Positions 50,631-61,700 of a stretch of DNA of 64,000 bases are shown in pieces. Numbering within the stretch: the first letter of the stretch is position 1; the number at the start of each line of letters is the position of its first letter. The notes under the pieces were generated by a model. That model saw only the letters and a list, made by a program, of their open reading frames with translations. It searched no databases and was not told where the DNA came from. This DNA is from Gymnothorax reevesii. Its lineage: Eukaryota > Chordata > Actinopteri > Anguilliformes > Muraenidae. The stretch covers positions 3,485,001 to 3,549,000 of the forward strand of contig CM056574.1 in NCBI GenBank assembly GCA_029721435.1, read 5' to 3'. Both the position numbers and the translations under genes were made by a program.

Positions 50631-51885
50631 TTGATTTGATTTTATTGGGTAAAAATCTACATATAAAATATACATAGATAATCACCGAGGATAACACATG
50701 AAAGTATAAAACTTATTTCCAATGTGGTCCTCATAGTACATTCAATATCACATGGCTGACAACAGAGACTATATACAAACATATAACAAGATAATACACA
50801 TTTACAATATTGTATACTGATTAAAGTAAAGATTAGGAATAGCAACAAAATAATACAATAATTATAGCCTATAAATGACAATATAGTAATAAATGGAGAA
50901 ATGACTGTATAGATACAATAATTCAAAAATTATAAATGACAAAACAATGCAATAATTAAAGACAAATAAATGACAGTATAATATAATAATAACTATGAGT
51001 TAAGACTTGAAAAATGACCAGATAATACAATAATGACATATATTAGTGACTAGTTAAGGACTATAGAAAATAGCACCAACATTTGAGCTAAAAATTAGTT
51101 ATGTACACATTATTATTATTAACATTAAGTTTATTCCATAAGAACCCCTTAACCTGTTTCTTAAAAATATCCTTTGAATTAATTTGTTTGATTGACAGTG
51201 GTAGATCATTCCATAATATAATTCCTAAACTGCTTTTACCAAAACTACCAATTCTAGGAACAACACATGATAGATCACTTTCTCTTGTACTGTATCTATG
51301 ATGATTTTGTACAAAACTTACTCCTGATTTTAAATATCCTGGAGCATTCCCTTTTATGACTTCAAACATATGTCCATATTTCAATTGATCGACTCTATAT
51401 TCCACTGGGAGCATTCCAACCGTACTAAACTGGTCATAACCTATATGTGTTCTGGGTGGAGCAATTAACATAAATCTGATGATCTTATTTTGCATTACTT
51501 GCATCCTGCCCTTGAATCTCTTGGTTAGACCACTGCACCAACTTGACCATGTGTAATCAAAATGACATTGAATCAAAGCCGAAACAAGTCATTTCTTGGT
51601 TTTCAAGTCAAATTTCCTCGTATTTTTGTATGGAAATTTTAATTTATTTGAAATTCTCTTTTGTAATTTTGAAGTAATATTATCCCCTGAGAGGGATTGA
51701 GCTAAAGTTATGCCTAAATATGTTACTTGTGATTTTGATTCAATTTCATTTTGATCGCATGTAACCTTGATTTTATCCACCTTATTCAGTTTATGCTTTG
51801 AAGCGAACGATATAGATTCTGTCTTTCCCAGATGAAGTGACAGCTTGTTCTCAGTTAGCCATTCACTCACTGACTCAAGTTCGGT
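50631..51885 (-). mobile_element. 5'-truncated LINE, antisense, inside the 64-bp array
   Basis: 1255 bp interrupting the minisatellite. On the minus strand it begins within a reverse-transcriptase frame, continues through about 450 bp of AT-rich 3' untranslated sequence, and ends in CCCAATAAAATCAAATCAAA, a short tandem tail typical of CR1/jockey-group or Rex-type LINEs. The flanks rejoin as GTTTAGAT|GAAGCC, sharing only GAT at the junctions (50628-50630 and 51886-51888). So there is no long target duplication, as seen with microhomology-mediated 5' truncation. Confidence 0.85.
51088..51885 (-). pseudogene. LINE ORF2 C-terminal fragment (reverse transcriptase end)
   Basis: Minus-strand frame from 51885 to a stop at 51088, about 265 codons, interrupted once by an in-frame TGA at 51589-51591. 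The first part has SEWLTENKLSLHLGKTESIS (the W...NKL.L...KT block after the RT active site) and VTYLGITL (the YLG block of RT motif E). The second part carries MQNKIIRFM, RTHIGYDQFSTVGMLPVEYR and SSLGIILWNDLPLSIK, the conserved C-terminal region of jockey/CR1-type LINE proteins. The catalytic YxDD box and the endonuclease lie upstream and are missing. It is therefore inactive from truncation plus the nonsense codon. Confidence 0.85.
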
Positions 51886-52480
51886 GATGAAGCCAGTCAC
51901 TTGAGAAACACTGTTTAGATTAAACCGGTCACAGGAATAACACTGTTTAGATGAAGCCAGTCACTTGAGAAACACTGTTTAGATGAAACCGGTCACTGGA
52001 ATAACACTGTTTAGATGAAGCCAGTCACTTGAGTCACACTGTTTAGATGAAACCGATCACTGGAATAACACTGTTTAGATGAAGCCAGTCACTTGAGTCA
52101 CACTGTTTAGATGAAACTGATCACTGGAATAACACTGTTTAGATGAAGCCAGTCACTTGAGAAACACTGTTTAGATGAAACCGGTCACTGGAATAACACT
52201 GTTTAGATGAAGCCAGTCACTTGAGTCACACTGTTTAGATGAAACTGATCACTGGAATAACACTGTTTAGATGAAGCCAGTCACTTGAGAAACACTGTTT
52301 AGATGAAACCGGTCACTGGAATAACACTGTTTAGATGAAGTCAGTCACTTGAGTAACACTGTTTAGATGAAACCGGTGACTGGAATAACACTGTTTAGAC
52401 GAAGCCAGTCACTTTAGTCACACTGTCTGGATGTATCGTGACACTTGAGAGACACTATTTGGATAAAAGTTAGTGCTTCA
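51886..52480. repeat. 64-bp dimeric minisatellite, right segment (about 9 dimers)
   Basis: Continues the array beyond the LINE but with other monomers: GATGAAGCCAGTCACTTGAG, AAACACTGTTTA and GATGAAACCGGTCACTGGAA, TAACACTGTTTA. These are related to, but distinct from, the main left-hand dimers. The last units (52380-52480) decay. Confidence 0.93.
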
Positions 52481-53445
52481 GTAACATTGTAGGTACAGTC
52501 ATCCTGCCCAGCATCCCTCATTACTGCCATTTGGAGGGCTGCGAGACCTACTTTCCACGATAGAGCAGTTTTAGCCCCCGGCTATCGTCTGGGGTCTTCA
52601 GTTACGAACACAAACTCGACTATCCTCAGGCGAGGACAGCTGTCAAACGCAGACGCACAGCCCTGCTAACTCCTGCCAAAACAGCCCCTATTAAGTCACA
52701 AACTATTTGCTTTCATATTAAGCTGAAATTCCATCCCCAAGAAGAAACAATCTATTTCCCCCTACAATTCAATTTCCCTCAGTAGTGCTCCGACTAAATT
52801 ACATGGAAGTTTGATGAGATCATGTCTTCATGGTTGAAATCTGCTCATTTGCAAAATCAATGCCAGGTCAGGGAATTAAAATCACAGTTAGCCCTGAAGA
52901 AGACAGAGGAGAATTTGTGCCCTAGTAAAATATACATCGACAGCCTTGAAGGGTAGTTTGCATAACATATCTCAGCAGCTGAAGCAAACCCTACTTTATT
53001 TTCAGTGTTAATGGACGTGGTTCTCAAGAGTGCAAAGAATTTAAAGCTTCACTAAGAAACAACAACTCTGGGAGGGTCGTCAGTATCTCACAGTAGCAGG
53101 ATTAGAACAAAGCCTGGGAATTGCAGTGAGCGTTAGCCCTGGAACTTTCTGCAAAACTGTGACTAATTAAACGGTAATGCAATTAAAATGCACCTTATAA
53201 CCAGCACAGAGAAAACATAAGAGCCTCATCTTAACAGCTGTTATGTTCCACTGATGTGTCTCTCAGTGAAAATGCTTCATTTACAAAGGGTTTTTTTTTT
53301 TTTTTACAGGGACACGGTTTTCTTAAAACCGGAGTTCCCATTTAAATCTCTCTGATGACTGACCATTTGGCAAATGCTCACACAGGGAGGGAAATCACTC
53401 ATCTGGCAACCGGTGAGGTCATAGGACCTACTTACAGTGCCTGAA
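52481..53445. other. Unique DNA, possible conserved non-coding element
   Basis: No gene. About 52760-53000 is a clean low-repeat stretch (CTCATTTGCAAAATCAATG, GGGAATTAAAATCACAG) that could be conserved. T15 run at 53291-53305. Confidence 0.4.
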
Positions 53446-53472
53446 CCCCCCCCCCCCCCACCCCCGCCCCCC

Positions 53473-53527
<55 letters not shown>

Positions 53528-53533
53528 AGAGAG
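53446..53533. repeat. Poly-C / (CA)n / (GA)n compound tract
   Basis: C14, then a C-rich stretch to 53472, about 25 CA units and a short GA run. Potential quadruplex (minus strand) next to potential Z-DNA. Confidence 0.93.
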
Positions 53534-53668
53534 CGTACGTTTTTTATCTCCCCCACCGAGGACAGACGCTGAGGGGCTGAATATCAGTAAGGGCAGTTTA
53601 ACACAATAAACCTCAGTGAAAATTTAACACAAAGGAGGCCCAGTAGCAGGAAATAAAAGCATGTAAGC

Positions 53669-54715
53669 TGTGTTACAGTGGTAAAACAGCAGGAGTGTTA
53701 CAGTGGTAAAAACAGCAGGAGTGTTACAATGGTAAAAACAGCAGGAGTGTTACAGTGGTAAAACAGCAGGAGTGTTACAGTGGTAAAACAGCAGGAGTGT
53801 TACAGTGGTAAAACAGCAGGAGTGTTCCAGTGGTAAAACAGCAGGAGTGTTACAGTGGTAAAACAGCAGGAGTGTTACAGTGGTAAAAACAGCAGGAGTG
53901 TTACAATGGTAAAAACAGCAGGAGTGTTACAGTGGTAAAACAGCAGGAGTGTTACAGTGGGAAAACAGCAGGAGTGTTACAGTGGGAAAACAGCAGGAGT
54001 GTTACAGTGGTAAAACAGCAGGAGTGTTACAGTGGTAAAAACAGCAGGAGTGTTACAGTGGGAAAACAGCAGGAGTGTTACAGTGGTAAAAACAGCAGGA
54101 GTGTTACAGTGGGAAAACAGCAGGAGTGTTACAGTGGTAAAAACAGCAGGAGTGTTACAGTGGTAAAAACAGCAGGAGTGTTACAGTGGGAAAACAGCAG
54201 GAGTGTTACAGTGAGAAAACAGCAGGAGTGTTACAGTTGGAAAACAGGATGAGTGTTACAGTGGTCAAAACAGCAGCAGTGTTACAGTGGGAAAACAGCA
54301 AGAGTGTTACAGTGGGAAAACAGTAGGAGTGTTACAGTGGGAAAATAGGAGGAGTGTTACAGAGGGAAAACAGGAGGAGTGTTACAGTGGTAAAACAGCA
54401 GGAGTGTTACAGTGGTAAAAACAGCAGGAGTGTTACAGTGAGAAAACAGCAGGAGTGTTACAGTTGGAAAACAGGATGAGTGTTACAGTGGTAAAAACAG
54501 CAGCAGTGTTACAGTGGGAAAACAGGAGGACTGTTACAGTGGGAAAACAGCAGGAGTGTTACAGTGGGAAAACAGCAGGAGTGTTACAGTGGGAAAACAG
54601 CAGGAGTGTTACAGTGGGAAAACAGGAGGACTGTTACAGTGGGAAAACAGCAGGAGTGTTACAGTGGGAAAACAGGAGGAGTGTTACAGTGGGGAAAACA
54701 GAAGGAGTGTTACAG
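53669..54715. repeat. 25-bp minisatellite, left segment (about 41 copies)
   Basis: Monomer landmarks ACAGTGGTAAAACAGCAGG and AGTGTT. Many units have an extra A (26 bp). The GGTAAAA form dominates at the left edge and GGGAAAA takes over toward 54715. Strongly G over C on the plus strand. Confidence 0.96.
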
Positions 54716-54762
54716 TGATATGGAATCAGTTGACACCAGATGCGGGAAAAGGGAATGAGGAT

Positions 54763-54768
54763 TTTATT
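54763..54768 (-). terminator. Polyadenylation signal of LTR B
   Basis: AATAAA on the minus strand, within TTTAAAATAAAATCC, about 47 bp before the LTR 3' end. Confidence 0.6.
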
Positions 54769-54937
54769 TTAAACAAAACAAAACAGGCACGAGGGCCAAC
54801 AAAAAACTTGGCCCAAAGGGTTGCAAAAAACAAACTAAGGTATGCTACACCGAGCTAGAAACAAAGAATGCAAATGACAAAAAACAAATGCACTGGAAAC
54901 TCCAGGCAAGAAGATGAAGAAAAATAAATAACAAGAC

Positions 54938-54945
54938 TATATATA
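54938..54945 (-). promoter_or_regulatory. TATA box of LTR B
   Basis: TATATATA on the minus strand, about 170 bp upstream of the polyadenylation signal, which gives a plausible R region. Confidence 0.45.
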
Positions 54946-55743
54946 TACACAAGGCAAGAGGCTGGAACAAGACTTGAAACTAGAAATGCAAGGGAACTTG
55001 ACAACAAGAACTTGGCAAAACTTGAGACACTGTCTGCCAGCCACCTTCCACCGCATCCAGATAAAGGGTAAGTAATCAAGGACACATGAGGGGCAACACC
55101 TGGAGAAGCAGAAACAAGAGGCATGGCAAGATCAAGACATGGACAGAGATTGGATGACATGACCTGCTCATTAAGAGAATGAGCGGCTCAGCTTAAGTAC
55201 CAATTAAGTATGCAGTTTGGAAGCAAGCATGAATGTTAAGAACAGAAAAGCACAGCAAGATCTTAAAATAGCAAAGCAGGAATCATGACAATAAACTCCC
55301 TGTCTAGATTAGTAATATTAGTAATGTGCCTATCTAAGAATTACACCAACCCAGTCCCAGTGAGTGTTAGTAAATGTTAGTAACTTAAAAACAGTTAATT
55401 GTCAATTAAGCTTAGAGAGGCCCGAATCCAGCACAGCATGGAAGGAAGGGGAAATAACAAAGCCAACCAGAGCTCTGAAATGTGCAACTACGAAGGCACG
55501 GGGCGGAACGCAGACAAGCGGTGGAGTGGCATGGGAGACCTGGCATGAAACAAAACATGGAAAAGTAAAAACATGGACAAGGAACATGAATTATGAAATG
55601 AGTAATCCTAAACAAGAAACTGTTAAAACTACGACTATGAACATGAACTATGGAACTATGAACTATGAAATCTTGAAACATGAAACTGTTAAAACCATGA
55701 ATAATACTGTTCTGGCCAAAGGCCAGAACCCCGGAACACAACA

Positions 55744-58700
55744 TACAGTGGGAAAAAAAGGAGGAGTGTTACAGTGGGAAAACAGCAGGAGTGTTACAGT
55801 GGGAAAACAGGAGGAGTTTTATAGTGGGAAAACAGCAGGAGTGTTACAGTGGGAAAACAGGAGTATTGTTACAGTAGGAAAACAGCAGGAGTGTTACAGT
55901 GGGAAAAAAGCAGGAGTGTTACAGTGGGAAAACAGGAGTATTGTTACAGTGGGGAAACAGCGGGAGTGTTACAGTGGGAAAACAGCAGGAGTGTTATAGT
56001 GGGAAAACAGGAGGAGTTTTATAGTGGGAAAACAGCAGGAGTGTTACAGTGGGAAAACAGGAGGACTGTTACAGTGGGAAAACAGCAGGAGTGTTACAGT
56101 GGGAAAACAGGAGGACTGTTACAGTGGGAAAACAGCAGGAGTGTTACAGTGGGAAAACAGGAGGACTGTTACAGTAGCAAAACAGGAGTATTGTTACAGT
56201 AGGAAAACAGCAGGAGTGTTACAGTGGGAAAAAAGCAGGAGTGTTACAGTGGGAAAACAGGAGTATTGTTACAGTAGGAAAACAGCAGGAGTGTTACAGT
56301 GGGAAAAAAGCAGGAGTGTTACAGTGGGAAAACAGGAGTATTGTTTCAGTGGGAAAACAGCGGGAGTGTTACAGGGGGAAAACAGGAGGAGTGTTACAGT
56401 GGGAAAACAGCAGGAGTGTTACAGTGGGAAAACAGGAGGACTGTTACAGTGGGAAAACAGCAGGAGTGTTACAGTGGGAAAACAGTAGGAATGTTACAGT
56501 GGGAAAAAGGGAGGACTGATACAGTGGGAAAACAGCAGGAGTGTTACAGTGGGAAAACAGGAGGACTGTTACAGTGGAAAAACAGCAGGAGTGTTACAGT
56601 GGGAAAACAGGAGGAGTGTTACAGTAGCAAAACAGGAGGAGTGTTACAGTGGGAAAACAGCAGGAGTGTTACAGTGGGAAAACAGGAGTATTGTTACAGT
56701 GGGAAAACAGCGGGAGTGTTACAGTGGGAAAACAGGAAGAGTGTCACAGTGGGAAAACAGGAGGAGTGTTACAGTGGGAAAACAGCAGGAGTGTTACAGT
56801 GGGAAAACAGGAGCATTGTTAAAATGGGAAAACAGTAGGAGTGTTACAGTGGGAAAACAGTAGGAGTGTTACAGTGGGAAAATAGGAGGAGTGTTACAGA
56901 GGGAAAACAGGAGGAGTGTTACAGTGGGAAAACAGTAGGAGTGTTACAGTGGGAAAACAGTAGGAGTGTTACAGTGGGAAAATAGGAGGAGTGTTACAGA
57001 GGGAAAACAGGAGGACTGTTACAGTGGGAAAACAGCAGGAGTGTTACAGTGGGAAAACAGTAGGAGTGTTACAGTGGGAGAACAGGAGGATTGTTACAGT
57101 GGGGAACACAGCGGGAGTGTTACAGTGGGAAAACAGCGGGAGTGTTACAGTGGGAAAACAGCAGGAGTGTTACAGTGGGAAAACAGCAGGAGTGTTACAG
57201 TGGGAAAACAGTAGGAGTGTGACAGTGAGAAAACAGGAGGAGTGTTACAGTGGGAAAACAGTAGGAGTGTTACAGTGGGAGAACAGCAGGAGTGTTACAG
57301 TGGGAAAACAGTAGGAGTGTGACAGTGAGAAAACAGGAGGAGTGTTACAGTGGGAAAATAGTAGGAGTGTTACAGTGGGAAAACAGTAGGAGTGTTACAG
57401 TGGGATAACAGGAGGAGTGTTAGAGTGGGAAAACAGTAGGAGTGTTACAGTGGGAAGACAGGAGGAGTGTTACAGTGGGAAAACAGCTAGAGTGTTACAG
57501 TGGGATAACAGGAGGAGTGTTACAGTGGGAAAACAGGAGGAGTGTTAGAGTGGGAAAACAGCAAGAGTGTTACAGTGAGAAAAACAGTAGGAGTGTTACA
57601 GTGGGAAAACAGGAGGATTGTTACAGTGGAAAAACAGGAGGAGTGTTACAGTGGGAAAACAGGAGGAGTGTTACAGTGGGGAAAACAGGAGGAGTGTTAC
57701 AGTGGGAAAAAAAGGAGGAGTGTTACAGTGGGAAAACAGCAGGAGTGTTACAGTGGGAAAACAGCAGGAGTGTTATAGTGGGAAAACAGGAGGAGTTTTA
57801 TAGTGGGAAAACAGCAGGAGTGTTACAGTGGGAAAACAGGAGTATTGTTACTGTAGGAAAACAGCAGGAGTGTTACAGTGGGAAAACAGCAGGAGTGTTA
57901 CAGTGGGAAAACAGCAGGAGTGTTACAGTGGGAAAACAGGAGGAGTGTCACAGTTTGAAAACAGGAGGAGTGTTACAGTGGGAAAAAGGGAGGACTGATA
58001 CAGTGGGAAAACAGCAGGAGTGTTACAGTGGGAAAACAGGAGGACTGTTACAGTGGAAAAACAGCAGGAGTGTTACAGTGGGAAAACAGGAGGAGTGTTA
58101 CAGTAGCAAAACAAGAGGAGTGTTACAGTGGGAAAACAGCAGGAGTGTTACAGTGGGAAAACAGCAGGAGTGTTACAGTGAGAAAACAGCAGGAGTGTTA
58201 CAGTGGGAAAACAGGAGGAGTGTTACAGTGGGAAAACAGGAGGACTGTCACAGTGGAAAAAAGGGAGGACTGTTACAGTGGGAAAACAGCAGGAGTGTTA
58301 CAGTGGGAAAACAGGAGGACTGTTACAGTAGAAAAACAGCAGGAGTGTTACAGTGGGAAAACAGGAGGAGTGTTACAGTAGCAAAACAGGAGGAGTGTTA
58401 CAGTGGGAAAACAGCAGGAGTGTTACAGTGGGAAAACAGCAGGAGTGTTACAGTGGGAAATCAAGAGGAGTGTTACAGTGGGAAAACAGCAGGAGTGTTA
58501 CAGTGGGAAAACAGGAGGAGTGTTACAGTGGGAAAACAGGAGGACTGTTACAGTGGGAAAACAGCAGGAGTGTTACAGTGGGAAAACAGTAGGAATGTTA
58601 CAGTGGGAAAAAGGGAGGACTGTTACAGTGGGAAAAAGGGAGGACTGTTACAGTGGGAAAACAGCAGGAGTGTTACAGTGGGAAAACAGGAGGAGTGTTA

Positions 58701-61700
58701 CAGTAGCAAAACAGGAGGAGTGTTACAGTGGGAAAACAGCAGGAGTGTTACAGTGGGAAAACAGCAGGAGTGTTACAGTGGGAAAACAGGAGGACTGTTA
58801 CAGTGGGAAAACAGCAGGAGTGTTACAGTGGGAAAGCAGGAGAAGTGTTACAGTAGCAAAACAGGAGGAGTGTTACAGTGGGAAAACAGCAGGAGTGTTA
58901 CAGTGGGAAAACAGCAGGAGTGTTACAGTGGGAAAACAGGAGGAGTGATACAGTGGGAAAACAGCAGGAGTCTTACAGTGGGAAAACAGGAGGAGTGTTA
59001 CAGTGGGAAAACAGGAGGACTGTTACAGTGGGAAAACAGCAGGAGTGTTACAGTGGGAAAACAGGAGGACTGTTACAGTGGGGAAAAGGGAGGACTGTTA
59101 CAGTGGGAAAACAGCAGGAGTGTTACAGTGGGAAAAAGGGAGGACTGATACAGTGGGAAAACAGCAGGAGTGTTACAGTGGGAAAACAGGAGGACTGTTA
59201 CAGTGGGAAAACAGCAGGAGTGTTACAGTGGGAAAACAGGAGGAGTGTTACAGTAGCAAAACAGGAGGAGTGTTACAGTGGGAAAACAGCAGGAGTGTTA
59301 CAGTGGGAAAACAGCAGGAGTGTTACAGTGGGAAAACAGCAGGTGTGTTACAGTGGGAAAACAGGAGGAGTGTTACAGTGGGAAAACAGGAGGACTGTCA
59401 CAGTGGAAAAAAGGGAGGACTGTTACAGTGGGAAAACAGCAAGAGTGTTACAGTGGGAAAACAGGAGGACTGTTACAGTAGAAAAACAGCAGGAGTGTTA
59501 CAGTGGGAAAACAGGAGGAGTGTTACAGTAGCAAAACAGGAGGAGTGTTACAGTGGGAAAACAGCAGGAGTGTTACAGTGGGAAAACAGCAGGAGTGTTA
59601 CAGTGGGAAAACAAGAGGAGTGTTACAGTGGGAAAACAGCAGGAGTGTTACAGTGGGAAAACAGGAGGAGTGTTACAGTGGGAAAACAGGAGGACTGTTT
59701 CAGTGGGAAAACAGCAGGAGTGTTACAGTGGGAAATCAAGAGGAGTGTTACAGTGGGAAAACAGCAGGAGTGTTACAGTGGGAAAACAGTAGGAATGTTA
59801 CAGTGGGAAAAAGGGAGGACTGATACAGTGGGAAAACAGCAGGAGTGTTACAGTGGGAAAACAGCAGGAGTGTTACAGTGGGAAAACAGCAGGAGTGTTA
59901 CAGTGGGAAAACAGGAGGAGTGTTACAGTAGCAAAACAGCAGGAGTGTTACAGTGGGAAAACAGCAGGAGTGTTACAGTGGGAAAACAGCAGGAGTGTTA
60001 CAGTGGGAAAACAGGAGGACTGTTACAGTGGGAAAACAGGAGGAGTGTTACAGTAGCAAAACAGGAGGAGTGTTACAGTGGGAAAACAGCAGGAGTGTTA
60101 CAGTGGGAAAACAGCAGGAGTGTTACAGTGGGAAAACAGGAGGAGTGTTACAGTGGGAAAACAGGAGGACTGTTACAGTGGAAAAACAGCAGGTGTGTTA
60201 CAGTGGGAAGGCAGGAGGAGTGTTACAGTGAGGAAACAGCAGGAGTGTTACAGTGGGAAAACAGGAGGAGTGTTACATTGGGAAAACAGGAGGACTGTTA
60301 CAGTGGGAAAACAGCAGGAGTGTTACAGTGGGAAGACAGGAGGAGTGTTACAGTGGGGAAACAGCAGGAATGTTACAGTGGGAAAACAGCAGGAGTGTTA
60401 CAGTGGGAAAACAGCAGGAGTGTTACAGTGGGAAAACAAGAGGAGTGTTACAGTGGGAAAACAGCAGGAGTGTTACAGTGGGAAAACAGGAGGAGTGTTA
60501 CAGTGGGAAAACAGGAGGACTGTTTCAGTGGGAAAACAGCAGGAGTGTTACAGTGGGAAAACAGTAGGAATGTTACAGTGGGGAAAAAGGGAGGACTGTT
60601 ACAGTGGGAAAACAGCAGGAGTGTTACAGTGGGAAAACAGGAGGACTGTTACAGTGGGAAAACAGCAGGAGTGTTACAGTGGGAAAACAGGAGGAGTGTT
60701 ACAGTAGCAAAACAGGAGGAGTGTTCCAGTGGGAAAACAGCAGGAGTGTTACAGTGGGAAAACAGCAGGAGTGTTACAGTGGGAAAACAGGAGGACTGTT
60801 ACAGTGGGAAAACAGGAGGACTGTTACAGTGGGAAAACAGCAGGAGTGTTACAGTGGGAAGACAGGAGGAGTGTTACAGTGGGGAAACAGCAGGAATGTT
60901 ACAGTGGGAAAACAGTAGGAGTGTTACAGTGGGAAAACAGCAGGAGTGTTACAGTGGGAAAACAGGAGGAGTGTTACAGTGGGAAAACAGGAGGACTGTT
61001 ACAGTGGGAAAACAGCAGGAGTGTTACAGTGGGAAGACAGGAGGAGTGTTACAGTGGGGAAACAGCAGGAATGTTACAGTGGGAAAACAGGAGGAGTGTT
61101 ACAGTGGGAAAACAGGAGGACTGTTACAGTGGGAAAACAGCAGGAGTGTTACAGTGGGAAAACAGGAGGACTGTTACAGTGGGAAAACAGCAGGAGTGTT
61201 ACAGTGGGAAAACAGGAGGAGTGTTACAGTGGGAAAACAGGAGGAGTGTTACAGTGGGAAAACAGCAGGAGTGTTACAGTGGGAAAACAGGAGGAGTGTT
61301 ACAGTGGGAAAACAGCAGGAGTGTTACAGTGGGAAAACAGGAGGAGTGTTACAGTGGGAAAACAGGAGGACTGTTACAGTGGGAAAACAGCAGGAGTGTT
61401 ACAGTGGGAAAACAGGAGGAGTGTTACAGTGGGAAAACAGGAGGACTGTTACAGTGGGAAAACAGGAGGACTGTTACAGTGGGAAAACAGCAGGAGTGTT
61501 ACAGTGGGAAAACAGGAGGAGTGTTACAGTGGGAAAACAGCAGGAGTGTTACAGTGGGAAAACAGGAGGAGTGTTACAGTGGGAAAACAGGAGGAGTGTT
61601 ACAGTGGGAAAACAGGAGGAGTGTTACAGTGGGAAAACAGGAGGAGTGTTACAGTGGGAAAAAAGGAGGAGTGTTACAGTGGGAAAACAGCAGGAGTGTT

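Larger units (their letters stand above)
54716..55743 (-). mobile_element. Solo LTR (element B), antisense, inside the 25-bp array
   Basis: 1028 bp of unique sequence flanked by a perfect 5-bp duplication TACAG (54711-54715 and 55744-55748). On the minus strand it begins TGTTGTGTTCCGGGG and ends CCATATCA, the TG...CA form of LTRs. In that orientation it has a TATA box (54938-54945) and a polyadenylation signal (54763-54768) in the expected order. U3 carries a 9-bp-arm hairpin (55709-55729) and short repeated GAACTATG/GAAACTGTTAAAAC units. No internal region is present, so it is a solo LTR. Family not assigned; a Gypsy- or ERV-like origin is possible. Confidence 0.88.

Noticed and set aside
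50657..50926. Hydrophobic minus-strand frame of 89 codons
   Set aside because: Lies in the AT-rich 3' untranslated part of the LINE; composition explains the hydrophobic residues.
54855..55744. Minus- and plus-strand frames of about 100-210 codons
   Set aside because: They lie within solo LTR B, or run from it into the 25-bp array, and have no domain.
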